NCBI GenBank assembly: GCA_014239625.1
Contig: JAAZYN010000267.1
Location: forward strand, 1 to 5,854
Source of the DNA: Myxococcales bacterium
GTDB lineage: Bacteria; Myxococcota_A; UBA9042; PHBI01; JAAZYN01
Direction: 5' to 3'
DNA: 5,854 bases
In this document: one piece after another, positions 1-5,751 of the stretch
How the letters are laid out: the number at the start of each line of letters is the position of its first letter
Position numbering within the stretch: position 1 is the first letter of the stretch
Position numbers and translations under genes: made by a program
The notes under the pieces: model-generated
What the model saw: only the letters and a program-made list of their open reading frames with translations
Database searches by the model: none
What the model was told of the DNA's origin: nothing

Positions 1-161
1 TCTTCGGTCCCCCCGTCGCTCGCTGCGTCAGCGGAGGCGTCGGCGCTGATATCGCTGGAGGGATCTGGGGTCTGGTCCGAGCCGGGGCAGCCCGAAACGA
101 AGAGGGTGAGCGCGCATACCGCGGTATGCGTGCCGAGAATGTGGAGCGTGCGACAAAGCAT
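1..161 (-). CDS. Putative secreted lipoprotein, N-terminal part only (cut by left edge)
   Basis: The minus strand reads from an ATG at 161-159 and stays open to the window edge, giving 53 complete codons with no stop. The peptide begins MLCRTLHILG, continues through a hydrophobic stretch (about residues 14-22) and reaches a lipobox V22-S23-G24-C25, the pattern cut by signal peptidase II before lipidation of Cys25. After the Cys comes a low-complexity linker rich in Asp, Ser, Ala and Pro (about residues 26-50), a common tether in lipoproteins of Myxococcota and relatives. A GAGG Shine-Dalgarno-like sequence lies 6 nt before the ATG and fixes the start. The functional domain is outside the window, so no function can be assigned. 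It lies 221 nt downstream of the cytochrome P460-like gene on the same strand, so it may have its own promoter. An 18-bp perfect palindrome lies inside the signal-peptide coding region. Confidence 0.72.
   Translation of the reverse strand, partial: MLCRTLHILGTHTAVCALTLFVSGCPGSDQTPDPSSDISADASADAASDGGTE
113..130. repeat. Perfect 18-bp palindrome inside a signal-peptide coding region
   Basis: The sequence CGCATACCGCGGTATGCG equals its own reverse complement over all 18 bases. It covers codons 11-17 of the minus-strand lipoprotein gene. It could be a protein-binding site or a hairpin early in the mRNA, or it could be chance: an 18-bp perfect palindrome is expected roughly 0.02 times in a window this size with unbiased bases. 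No role is demonstrated. Confidence 0.6.
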
Positions 162-191
162 GAGATCCCTCGTGTCGATAACGCCGCACAC

Positions 192-214
192 CTTGCATAG
201 CCGGGGCGTGCAAG
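192..214. promoter_or_regulatory. Inverted repeat CTTGCA-N11-TGCAAG upstream of the left-edge lipoprotein gene
   Basis: Two perfect 6-bp arms (192-197 and 209-214) are separated by 11 nt. They lie 31-53 nt upstream of the lipoprotein ATG on the minus strand, where an operator or promoter-proximal site would be expected. Six-base arms are short enough to occur by chance, and no convincing -35/-10 pair was found around them. Confidence 0.2.
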
Positions 215-271
215 ACAAGCGTGACGTGAAGTCCGGGCGCTGGGGCAGACCCGCGCAGGGCTTCTCCGGGC

Positions 272-310
272 TGGGGCACGGTCCCCACCTCCCCGACGCA
301 CACCGTCGGG
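272..310 (-). terminator. Two adjacent GC-rich hairpins downstream of the cytochrome gene, possible weak terminator
   Basis: CCCGACG at 292-298 pairs perfectly with CGTCGGG at 304-310 around a 5-nt loop, and TGGGG at 272-276 pairs with CCCCA at 283-287 around a 6-nt loop. They lie 73 nt or more beyond the stop of the P460-like gene and before the next lipoprotein gene on the same strand. Neither is followed by a T-run on either strand, so this is not a standard intrinsic terminator. They may slow polymerase or stabilise an RNA end. Confidence 0.25.
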
Positions 311-382
311 CTTGGTGCAGATCCTCCGCCATCGGCGCGGATCAGCGCGCGACGGCCCTCAGCTCGGCGCGGCGTGGGCGCC

Positions 383-847
383 TCAGAGTGTCGACTTGTC
401 GCTGAACAGAAAGTCGTTGTCTTCCTGAAGCGAATGGCAGCCGGCGCAGGCTGTGACCTCGCCTTTGGCGGCTTTGGTCGTCGGATCGTAGCCGGAGAAT
501 GTCCAGCCTTTGTTCGTGGTGAGATCGGCGCCTCGGCGCATCACCGCGATGAGCTGCATCTCACCTTTCACCGCACCGTCATAGGCGTACTGCTCTTTGA
601 CGAGGACCGTCCCCGCGCCAAGCTCACCGGCGGTGTTGGCATAGACCTCCCGCGCGATGTTCTCGTCGGCTCGCACGATGGTCTCCGCGTTGACCTTCTT
701 CCACGCGGTGTAGCCCGTCGGGAAGCCGGGCGCCGCTTTCGGCACGTCGTCTTGGCCGTCGGTGTTGCTCGAGCTGGCGCAGGCGCCGAGGTCCAGCGTG
801 GCGAAGAGGGCAACGAGGGAAAAAACGAAGGCGCGTCGGATGTTCAT
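383..847 (-). CDS. Cytochrome P460-family c-type heme lipoprotein
   Basis: This encodes a 154-residue exported heme protein. Residues 1-19 form a signal peptide (basic MNIRR, then a hydrophobic core), and L20-G21-A22-C23 is a lipobox, so the mature protein should be anchored through lipidated Cys23. Residues about 41-150 resemble the cytochrome P460 domain: a GTVLVKEQY segment (78-87), a W-x-F-x-GYDP segment (115-122), and a C-terminal heme-c motif C134-A-G-C137-H138 followed by an acidic stretch and DFLF. Lys84 in VLVKE lies where, by my recollection, Nitrosomonas europaea cytochrome P460 has its heme-crosslinked Lys70. Known family members include hydroxylamine/NO-oxidising P460 and the NO-binding cytochrome c'-beta; the substrate here is unknown. 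The ATG at 847 was preferred over an in-frame TTG at 883 because it opens the signal peptide directly and has GAGG 6 nt upstream. The gene lies 86 nt downstream of orn on the same strand. The family call is fairly firm; the activity is not. Confidence 0.85.
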   Translation of the reverse strand: MNIRRAFVFSLVALFATLDLGACASSSNTDGQDDVPKAAPGFPTGYTAWKKVNAETIVRADENIAREVYANTAGELGAGTVLVKEQYAYDGAVKGEMQLIAVMRRGADLTTNKGWTFSGYDPTTKAAKGEVTACAGCHSLQEDNDFLFSDKSTL

Positions 848-882
848 CGCATGCCTCGCGAGGTCTGAGGGGTTCACTTTCA

Positions 883-910
883 AGTATCACGTGATCGCGG
901 CGATGGTCAT
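883..910 (-). promoter_or_regulatory. Possible sigma-70-type promoter of the P460-like gene with an overlapping palindrome
   Basis: On the minus strand, ATGACC (910-905; 4 of 6 matches to TTGACA) and GATACT (888-883; 4 of 6 matches to TATAAT) are separated by 16 nt. Transcription would start about 30 nt before the ATG at 847. A 10-bp perfect palindrome, ATCACGTGAT (886-895), overlaps the putative -10 and could be an operator. Both signals are weak in such GC-rich DNA, and co-transcription from orn is an alternative. Confidence 0.3.
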
Positions 911-933
911 CTCCGCTCCACCACGCGGCGCCC

Positions 934-1491
934 CTACTCACCAGAGCTGGGGTGGCTGCGGAAGATGGTCTGTCGGTAGAAAAGCAGCTCCTCGATGCTC
1001 TCCCGGATGTCGTCGAGGGCGCGATGCCCCTCGGCTTTGGGAGGTGGGTCGAGCTCGAACCAGCGCCGGGAGAGCTCCTTGAGGCTGGAGATGTCGATCA
1101 CTCGATAGTGGAGGTGCTTGTCGAGCAGCGGCATGTATTTCCGGATAAATCGTCGATCCTGGCCGATCGAGTTACCGCACAGCGGCGACGTCCCGGGCAG
1201 GGTCCATCTCTCCAGGAACTCCAAGGTCTGCCGCTCCGCTTCGGCGCAGGAGATGCGGCTGTCTCGGACCGATTTTGTGAGCCCCGAGCGGCCATGCTGC
1301 TCGGTGTTCCAGTCATCCATCCGATCCAGCACGGCGTCGGGCTGGCGGATCACCAGGTTCGGACCTTCGGCCATGATGTTCAGGTCATTGTCGGTGATGA
1401 TGGTGGCGATCTCGAGAGGGACGTCGGTCTCGGGGTAGAGGCCGCTCATCTCCATGTCGAGCCAGATGAGGTTGTGACGACTGGCGGGCAC
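934..1491 (-). CDS. orn: Oligoribonuclease, DEDDh 3'-5' exoribonuclease
   Basis: Orn degrades RNA fragments of 2-5 nt, mainly dinucleotides including pGpG from c-di-GMP breakdown, to mononucleotides in the cytoplasm. With the GTG start chosen here the protein has 185 residues, close to the 181 of E. coli Orn. All DEDDh motifs are present: NLIWLDMEMSGL with D12 and E14, CGNSIGQDRRF with D112, and GHRALDDIRES with H156 and D161. MDDWN (58-62), KYMPLLD (118-124) and HYRVIDISSLKEL (128-140) are also typical of the family. The frame is open upstream to 1656, but the GTG at 1491 has GGAG 9 nt upstream, and it gives D12, E14 and D112 the same numbers as in E. coli. In-frame alternatives (ATG 1560, TTG 1506) lack a good ribosome binding site and would add non-conserved residues. 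It diverges from dnaE; the P460-like gene follows 86 nt after its stop. No terminator was seen. Confidence 0.95.
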   Translation of the reverse strand: MPASRHNLIWLDMEMSGLYPETDVPLEIATIITDNDLNIMAEGPNLVIRQPDAVLDRMDDWNTEQHGRSGLTKSVRDSRISCAEAERQTLEFLERWTLPGTSPLCGNSIGQDRRFIRKYMPLLDKHLHYRVIDISSLKELSRRWFELDPPPKAEGHRALDDIRESIEELLFYRQTIFRSHPSSGE

Positions 1492-1498
1492 GCTGAGG

Positions 1499-1504
1499 TT
1501 CTCC
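1499..1504 (-). promoter_or_regulatory. Shine-Dalgarno site that fixes the GTG start of orn
   Basis: On the minus strand the sequence GGAGAA (1504-1499) places GGAG 9 nt before the GTG at 1491-1489. This is the only good ribosome binding site near the N-terminus of the Orn domain, so it selects the short 185-residue form over the longer open frame. Confidence 0.65.
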
Positions 1505-1591
1505 AATTTACGGATGCGCCACTGTGCGCGCCTCGGAGCCCGACCGTCAACCCAGGACATCGAACCGGCGACCGCGACGGGTACGAGCCTA

Positions 1592-1619
1592 TTGACCGGC
1601 CTTACAGCGCGGATATATG
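1592..1619 (+). promoter_or_regulatory. Candidate sigma-70 promoter of dnaE, placed for a leaderless or nearly leaderless mRNA
   Basis: TTGACC (1592-1597; 5 of 6 matches to the -35 consensus) is separated by 16 nt from TATATG (1614-1619; 4 of 6 matches to the -10 consensus). A start 6-9 nt beyond the -10 falls at about 1625-1628, where purines A1625 and A1628 lie; A1628 is the first base of the dnaE ATG. The 5' leader would therefore be 0-3 nt, which agrees with the lack of a convincing Shine-Dalgarno sequence. No equally good promoter was found for orn in the same intergenic region. Confidence 0.5.
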
Positions 1620-1627
1620 ACCCCATC

Positions 1628-4600
1628 ATGCCCTTCGTACATCTGCACGCGCACACCCACTACAGCATGTTGGACAGCACCGTCCGCATCCAGGATCTGG
1701 CGCAGCGCGCAGCCGACGATGGTGCGCGCGCGGTCGCCATGACCGACCACAACAACATGTTCGGCGCCGTGGATTTCATCAAGGCGTGCAAGCGGGCCGG
1801 GGTGAAGCCCATCCTCGGGGCGGAAGTCAACGTCGCCATGGGAGGCGGTGATCGCCATGATCCAGATCTCCGCAAGACCTGCACTCTGGTGCTGTTGTGT
1901 AAGACCAACGAGGGGTATCGGAACCTTTGCTACCTCTTGAGCCGCGCGTACATCGACGCGCCCTCGCGGGCTCCGTCGCCACGCGTCGACGTGGCGCTCC
2001 TCAAAGAGCGATCCGGCGGGCTCATCGCGCTCTCTTCGAGCCTGGCCGGCGAGATCCCGCAGGCCCTGCTCAGGGGGCAGCTCGACGTCGCCAAGCAGCT
2101 GGCGCGCCAATACCAGGCCATCTTCAGCGATGGCTTCTATCTGGAGATCGTCCGCAACGGCATAAAGGAACAAGAGCTGGTCAACGATCGCCTGGTGAAG
2201 CTCTCCACCGAGGTGGGTGTCCCCTTGGTTGCGGCTGCTGACGCTCACTACGCTGCAGCCGAAGATGCCGCCGCCCACGAGATCCTGATGTGCATCCAGA
2301 TGGGCAAGAGCCTCCCGTCCCTGGACACCCGCGCGAGGGTCACCGACGATCTGCACTTGGCCCCCGCCGCGGAGATGCTCAAGCGTTTCGAGGACATCCC
2401 CGAGGCCATCGCCGCGACCTTAGAGATCGCCGAGGCGTGCGATGTCGAGGTGGAGCTCGGGGCGACCTATCTGCCAACGTTCCAGGTCCCCGAGGGCTTC
2501 GATCCGGAGTCCTACCTGCGCCACGTGGCCGAGGAGGGCCTGGCGAAGCGTATCGCCCACGCGGCCGGCCTCGGCCTCGACATCGACCCGGCGGAGTACG
2601 CAGCGCGGCTCGACACGGAGCTCCGGATCATCAACGAGATGGGGTTCCCCGGATACTTTCTCATCGTCTGGGACTTCATCGATTGGGCGAAAGCGAACGG
2701 CGTCCCCGTCGGTCCGGGGCGAGGCTCTGGTGCCGGCTCGCTGGTGGCGTACAGTCTGACCATCACAGACATCGACCCGCTGCGCTACGGGCTGCTGTTC
2801 GAGCGCTTCTTGAATCCGGAGCGGGTGTCGATGCCCGACTTCGACATCGACTTTTGCATGAACAAGCGCGATCGGGTCATCGATTACGTCACGCAGAAGT
2901 ATGGAAGCCAGAACGTCGGCCAGATCATCACCTACGGGACGATGAAGGCCAAGGCCGTCGTCCGCGACGTGTCACGGGTCCTGGGCTTGTCCTTTGGCGA
3001 GGCGGATCGGGCGGCCAAGCTCATCCCCGATGAGCTGGGGATCACTCTGGAGCGAGCGTTCGCCATGGAGCCGCGGCTGACGGAGCTCAGAAACGAGGAC
3101 CCAAAATACGCCAAGCTCTTCGACGTGGCGCCCACGCTGGAGGGGCTCAACCGGCAGCCGGGGATGCACGCGGCCGGGGTGGTGATCGGCGACAAGCCCC
3201 TGTGGGAATATGTCCCGCTGTATGCCGTCCACGATGAGCACGGCCACACGACCCTCGTCACCCAGTTCGCCAAAAACGAGGTCGAAGAGGCGGGCTTGGT
3301 GAAGTTCGATTTCCTCGGGCTCAAGACCCTGACGGTGATCGACCACGCGGTCCGCATCATCAACGAGCGGCACGCCCGGGACGGCGAGGAGCCGCTCGAC
3401 ATCGCGAGCATCGACCTGGCGGAGCGAGCGGTCTTCCGCCTGATGGCCAGCGGCGACACCACGGGGGTGTTCCAGCTCGAGTCGTCGGGCTTCAAGGAGC
3501 TGTTGCGCAAGCTCAAGCCCGACTGTCTCGAGGATGTCATCGCGGCTGTCGCCCTGTATCGACCGGGCCCGCTCCAGTCCGGGATGGTGGACTCGTTCAT
3601 CAAACGAAAGCATGGCGAGGAGAGGGTCACTTATCCGCACGCCGACCTAGCCGAGACCCTGGTCGAGACCTACGGCGTCATGGTCTACCAAGAGCAGGTG
3701 ATGCAGGCGGCTCGGGTGCTCGCCGGGTTCACCCTGGGGCAGGCCGACATCATGCGTCGCGCGATGGGGAAGAAGAAACCCAAGGAGATGCAAAAGCAGC
3801 GCAAGATCTTCGTCGAGGGTGCCATCGCGCGGCAGGTCCCCGAGGCACAGGCCGGTGAGATATTCGACACCATCGAGAAGTTCGCCGGCTATGGCTTCAA
3901 CAAGTCTCACTCCGCCGCGTATGGGCTGATCAGCTATCAGACGGCCTGGTTGAAGGCCAGCTACCCGGTCGAGTTCATGGCCGCGTTGCTGACCTGCGAT
4001 GGCGACAACACCGACAAGGTCGTGCGGTTTATCGCCGAGGCGCGGGCCATGGGGATCACCGTGCTGCCGCCGTCGGTCAACGAGTCGTCGCGTGACTTCA
4101 CCGCGGTGAGCGGCGCCATCCGTTTTGGCTTGGGAGCCGTGAAAGGGGTGGGCGGGGGCGCCGTCGAGAGCATCATCGATGCTCGCGAGGACGACACCAC
4201 CGGGGGGCCCTTCGAGAACCTGTTCGACTTCTGCGAGCGCGTGGATCTGCGCAGGGTCAACAAGCGGGTCATGGAGGCCCTCGTCAAGTGTGGGGCCTTC
4301 GACGACTTTCGGCTGCCGCGGCGGGGCTTGTTCCAGGTGTTGGACAAGGCCATAGAGCGGGGTCAGCAGGTCCAGCGCGACCGCGCGGCCGGGCAGTTCG
4401 ACCTCTTTGGCGCGCTGGAGTCCGCCACGGCCGTCACGACCGCCCCGGCGCTGATAGAGGTTCACGCCGAAGAGTGGCCCGACAAGGTCCGTCTGGCCTT
4501 CGAGAAGTCGTGCCTGGGGTTCTATGTCTCCGGCCATCCACTGGATCGCTACAGCTCCGACCTGGGCCGGCTGCAGTGCACCCCGTTGAGCGAGATGTCC

Positions 4601-5128
4601 ACGTGCGACGACCGCCAGGAGGTGGTGGTCGCCGGGGTGGTGTCCGAGTTCCGTGAGCGGCCGCTCAAGAGCGGCAAGGGGCGCATGGCCTTCGTCACCC
4701 TGGAAGATTTGACGGGGCGCGCCGAGATGATCGTCTTCTCGAGGGTGTATGCCGAATGCGAGGAAGCGCTCAAGAGCGACGAGCCGCTCTTGATCACCGC
4801 GGTGGCGCAGCACGAGGGTGACGAGGGCTCCAAGTCGGTTCGGCTCAAGACCAGCAGGGTTCAGACCTTGCGGCAGGTGCGCCAGGAGCAGACGCGTCGG
4901 GTCCGCCTCCACGTAGGGGTCAAGGCCCTGAGCGCCGCCGTGCTGACCAAGCTGGCCGAGGCGTTGCTGCAGAGCGACGAGGGCTTCCCCGTGGAGCTGC
5001 GCATCAGCGTCCCCGACCAGGGCCAGGCGCTGGTGTCGCTGGGACAGCATTTCAAGATGCAGGCTGACGACGAGGTCATCAGCCGCGTCGAGCGCCTGGT
5101 CGGGCGAGGCAACGTGGCCTTCCTGTGA
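1628..5128 (+). CDS. dnaE: DNA polymerase III subunit alpha (DnaE1), replicative polymerase
   Basis: This is the catalytic subunit of the chromosomal replicase, 1166 residues, close to the roughly 1160 of E. coli DnaE. The PHP domain (about 1-210) opens with FVHLHAHTHYSMLD. The polymerase core carries GPGRGSGAGS (362-371), PDFDIDF (403-409) with catalytic D406 and D408, QPGMHAAGVV (510-519), and VKFDFLGLKTL (558-568) with the third catalytic residue D561. GVFQLES (613-619), YRPGPLQSGM (644-653) and YGFNKSHSAAYG (755-766) are fingers-region signatures. Q923-F-D-L-F927 is a near-consensus internal beta-clamp binding motif. An OB fold (about 996-1080) and a tau-binding C-terminal domain follow. 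Full length and the clamp motif fit replicative DnaE1 better than error-prone DnaE2/ImuC. The frame is open from 1514, but ATG 1628 starts exactly at the conserved N-terminus and there is no good Shine-Dalgarno site, consistent with the leaderless promoter. Several PHP metal ligands seem replaced. The stop overlaps the start of the TetR gene. Confidence 0.98.
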   Translation: MPFVHLHAHTHYSMLDSTVRIQDLAQRAADDGARAVAMTDHNNMFGAVDFIKACKRAGVKPILGAEVNVAMGGGDRHDPDLRKTCTLVLLCKTNEGYRNLCYLLSRAYIDAPSRAPSPRVDVALLKERSGGLIALSSSLAGEIPQALLRGQLDVAKQLARQYQAIFSDGFYLEIVRNGIKEQELVNDRLVKLSTEVGVPLVAAADAHYAAAEDAAAHEILMCIQMGKSLPSLDTRARVTDDLHLAPAAEMLKRFEDIPEAIAATLEIAEACDVEVELGATYLPTFQVPEGFDPESYLRHVAEEGLAKRIAHAAGLGLDIDPAEYAARLDTELRIINEMGFPGYFLIVWDFIDWAKANGVPVGPGRGSGAGSLVAYSLTITDIDPLRYGLLFERFLNPERVSMPDFDIDFCMNKRDRVIDYVTQKYGSQNVGQIITYGTMKAKAVVRDVSRVLGLSFGEADRAAKLIPDELGITLERAFAMEPRLTELRNEDPKYAKLFDVAPTLEGLNRQPGMHAAGVVIGDKPLWEYVPLYAVHDEHGHTTLVTQFAKNEVEEAGLVKFDFLGLKTLTVIDHAVRIINERHARDGEEPLDIASIDLAERAVFRLMASGDTTGVFQLESSGFKELLRKLKPDCLEDVIAAVALYRPGPLQSGMVDSFIKRKHGEERVTYPHADLAETLVETYGVMVYQEQVMQAARVLAGFTLGQADIMRRAMGKKKPKEMQKQRKIFVEGAIARQVPEAQAGEIFDTIEKFAGYGFNKSHSAAYGLISYQTAWLKASYPVEFMAALLTCDGDNTDKVVRFIAEARAMGITVLPPSVNESSRDFTAVSGAIRFGLGAVKGVGGGAVESIIDAREDDTTGGPFENLFDFCERVDLRRVNKRVMEALVKCGAFDDFRLPRRGLFQVLDKAIERGQQVQRDRAAGQFDLFGALESATAVTTAPALIEVHAEEWPDKVRLAFEKSCLGFYVSGHPLDRYSSDLGRLQCTPLSEMSTCDDRQEVVVAGVVSEFRERPLKSGKGRMAFVTLEDLTGRAEMIVFSRVYAECEEALKSDEPLLITAVAQHEGDEGSKSVRLKTSRVQTLRQVRQEQTRRVRLHVGVKALSAAVLTKLAEALLQSDEGFPVELRISVPDQGQALVSLGQHFKMQADDEVISRVERLVGRGNVAFL

Positions 5129-5727
5129 GCGACGGCGAGCCCCTCGGCCGGCGCGAGCGCAAGAAGAGAGAGAAGCGAGACCGCATCTTGAGCACCGCGG
5201 GGGCGCTTTTTCGGAGCAACGGCTATGAGGCGACCACCACGCGCGAGATCAGCGAAGCCGCGGACGTCGCCACAGGGACCTTGTTCAGCTACTTCAACGA
5301 CAAGCGCGAGCTGCTGCGGGCGCTCTTTCTGACCGAGATCGATGGGGTGTTGGACGGCGCGCTCGAGGGGCTGAACCGCGAACAGCCACTGGCCGACCAG
5401 CTGATGGCGCTCTTTGGCCCGCTGTACGAGTTCTACGGCGCCGACATCGCGTTGGGTCGTGAAATTTTTCGTTCGTTCATGTTTCACGGCGAGGTCGACG
5501 CGGTGACTCAGCGCTTCATCATGAAGCTGGTGGGGCTGTTCGAGCACGCCAAGGCGCGGGGTACCGTCTGCGAGGACATGCCATCGGCGACCGCGGCATA
5601 TTCAGCGTTTGGGCTCTACCTCAGTGGGTTGCTGTTGCTGCTGGGGGGGCAGATGCCCGAGAGCTCTCAGCGTTCCCTGGTGCGCGCCAGCATGCAGCTC
5701 CTGGTAGATGGGATGCGCGCCGCATAG
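5125..5727 (+). CDS. TetR/AcrR-family transcriptional regulator
   Basis: The 200-residue protein has the usual TetR length. The N-terminus has a basic arm (RRERKKREKRDR, 9-20) followed by the family DNA-binding domain (about 20-66): ILSTAGALFRSNGYEATTTREISEAADVATGTLFSYFNDK. It contains the helix-turn-helix with the GTLFSYF recognition helix and the ELLRALF junction. The rest (about 67-200) is an all-helical ligand-binding and dimerisation domain with no recognisable ligand signature; residues 161-175 are hydrophobic and Leu-rich. The start is GTG at 5125, which overlaps the dnaE TGA in GTGA. No strong Shine-Dalgarno site precedes it, so translation is probably coupled to dnaE. TetR proteins are dimeric repressors that usually control adjacent genes, often transporters; here that would be the gene(s) starting about 24 nt downstream. 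The target and ligand cannot be read from the sequence. Confidence 0.93.
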   Translation: MSDGEPLGRRERKKREKRDRILSTAGALFRSNGYEATTTREISEAADVATGTLFSYFNDKRELLRALFLTEIDGVLDGALEGLNREQPLADQLMALFGPLYEFYGADIALGREIFRSFMFHGEVDAVTQRFIMKLVGLFEHAKARGTVCEDMPSATAAYSAFGLYLSGLLLLLGGQMPESSQRSLVRASMQLLVDGMRAA

Positions 5728-5751
5728 CCCGAGAGCGTGGGGTGCGGCTTC

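Noticed and set aside
233..279. Imperfect direct repeat CCGGGCGCTGGGGCA / CCGGGCTGGGGCA
   Set aside because: There are only two short copies in very GC-rich DNA; no array or element boundary is visible.
28..303. A 91-codon minus-strand frame starting at 303
   Set aside because: It overlaps the lipoprotein frame in another phase, its product is rich in Arg, His and Pro with no motif, and the lipoprotein start has a better ribosome binding site.
374..868. A 164-codon plus-strand frame opposite the P460-like gene
   Set aside because: The minus strand has a signal peptide, lipobox, family motifs and CXXCH; the plus-strand frame has none of these.
952..1620. A 222-codon plus-strand frame opposite orn
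   Set aside because: The minus-strand product carries every Orn motif; this frame is its shadow.
1514..1627. A 38-residue N-terminal extension of DnaE from the ATG at 1514
   Set aside because: DnaE proteins begin just before the HLHxH motif, and the extension would read through the candidate dnaE promoter.
1492..1656. N-terminal extension of Orn (up to 55 extra residues)
   Set aside because: The extension is not conserved, lacks a ribosome binding site and would run into the dnaE start; the GTG at 1491 with GGAG fits the family length.
1589..2356. A 255-codon antisense frame over the dnaE N-terminus
   Set aside because: It overlaps the conserved PHP-domain coding sequence and has no recognisable domain or ribosome binding site.
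3647..5050. A 467-codon open frame antisense to dnaE
   Set aside because: It lies opposite the best-supported gene in the window, is rich in His, Gln, Gly and Leu in the way expected of antisense frames in GC-rich DNA, and shows no known motif.
4861..5547. A 228-codon minus-strand frame across the dnaE end and TetR gene
   Set aside because: It is antisense to two genes with clear conserved domains.
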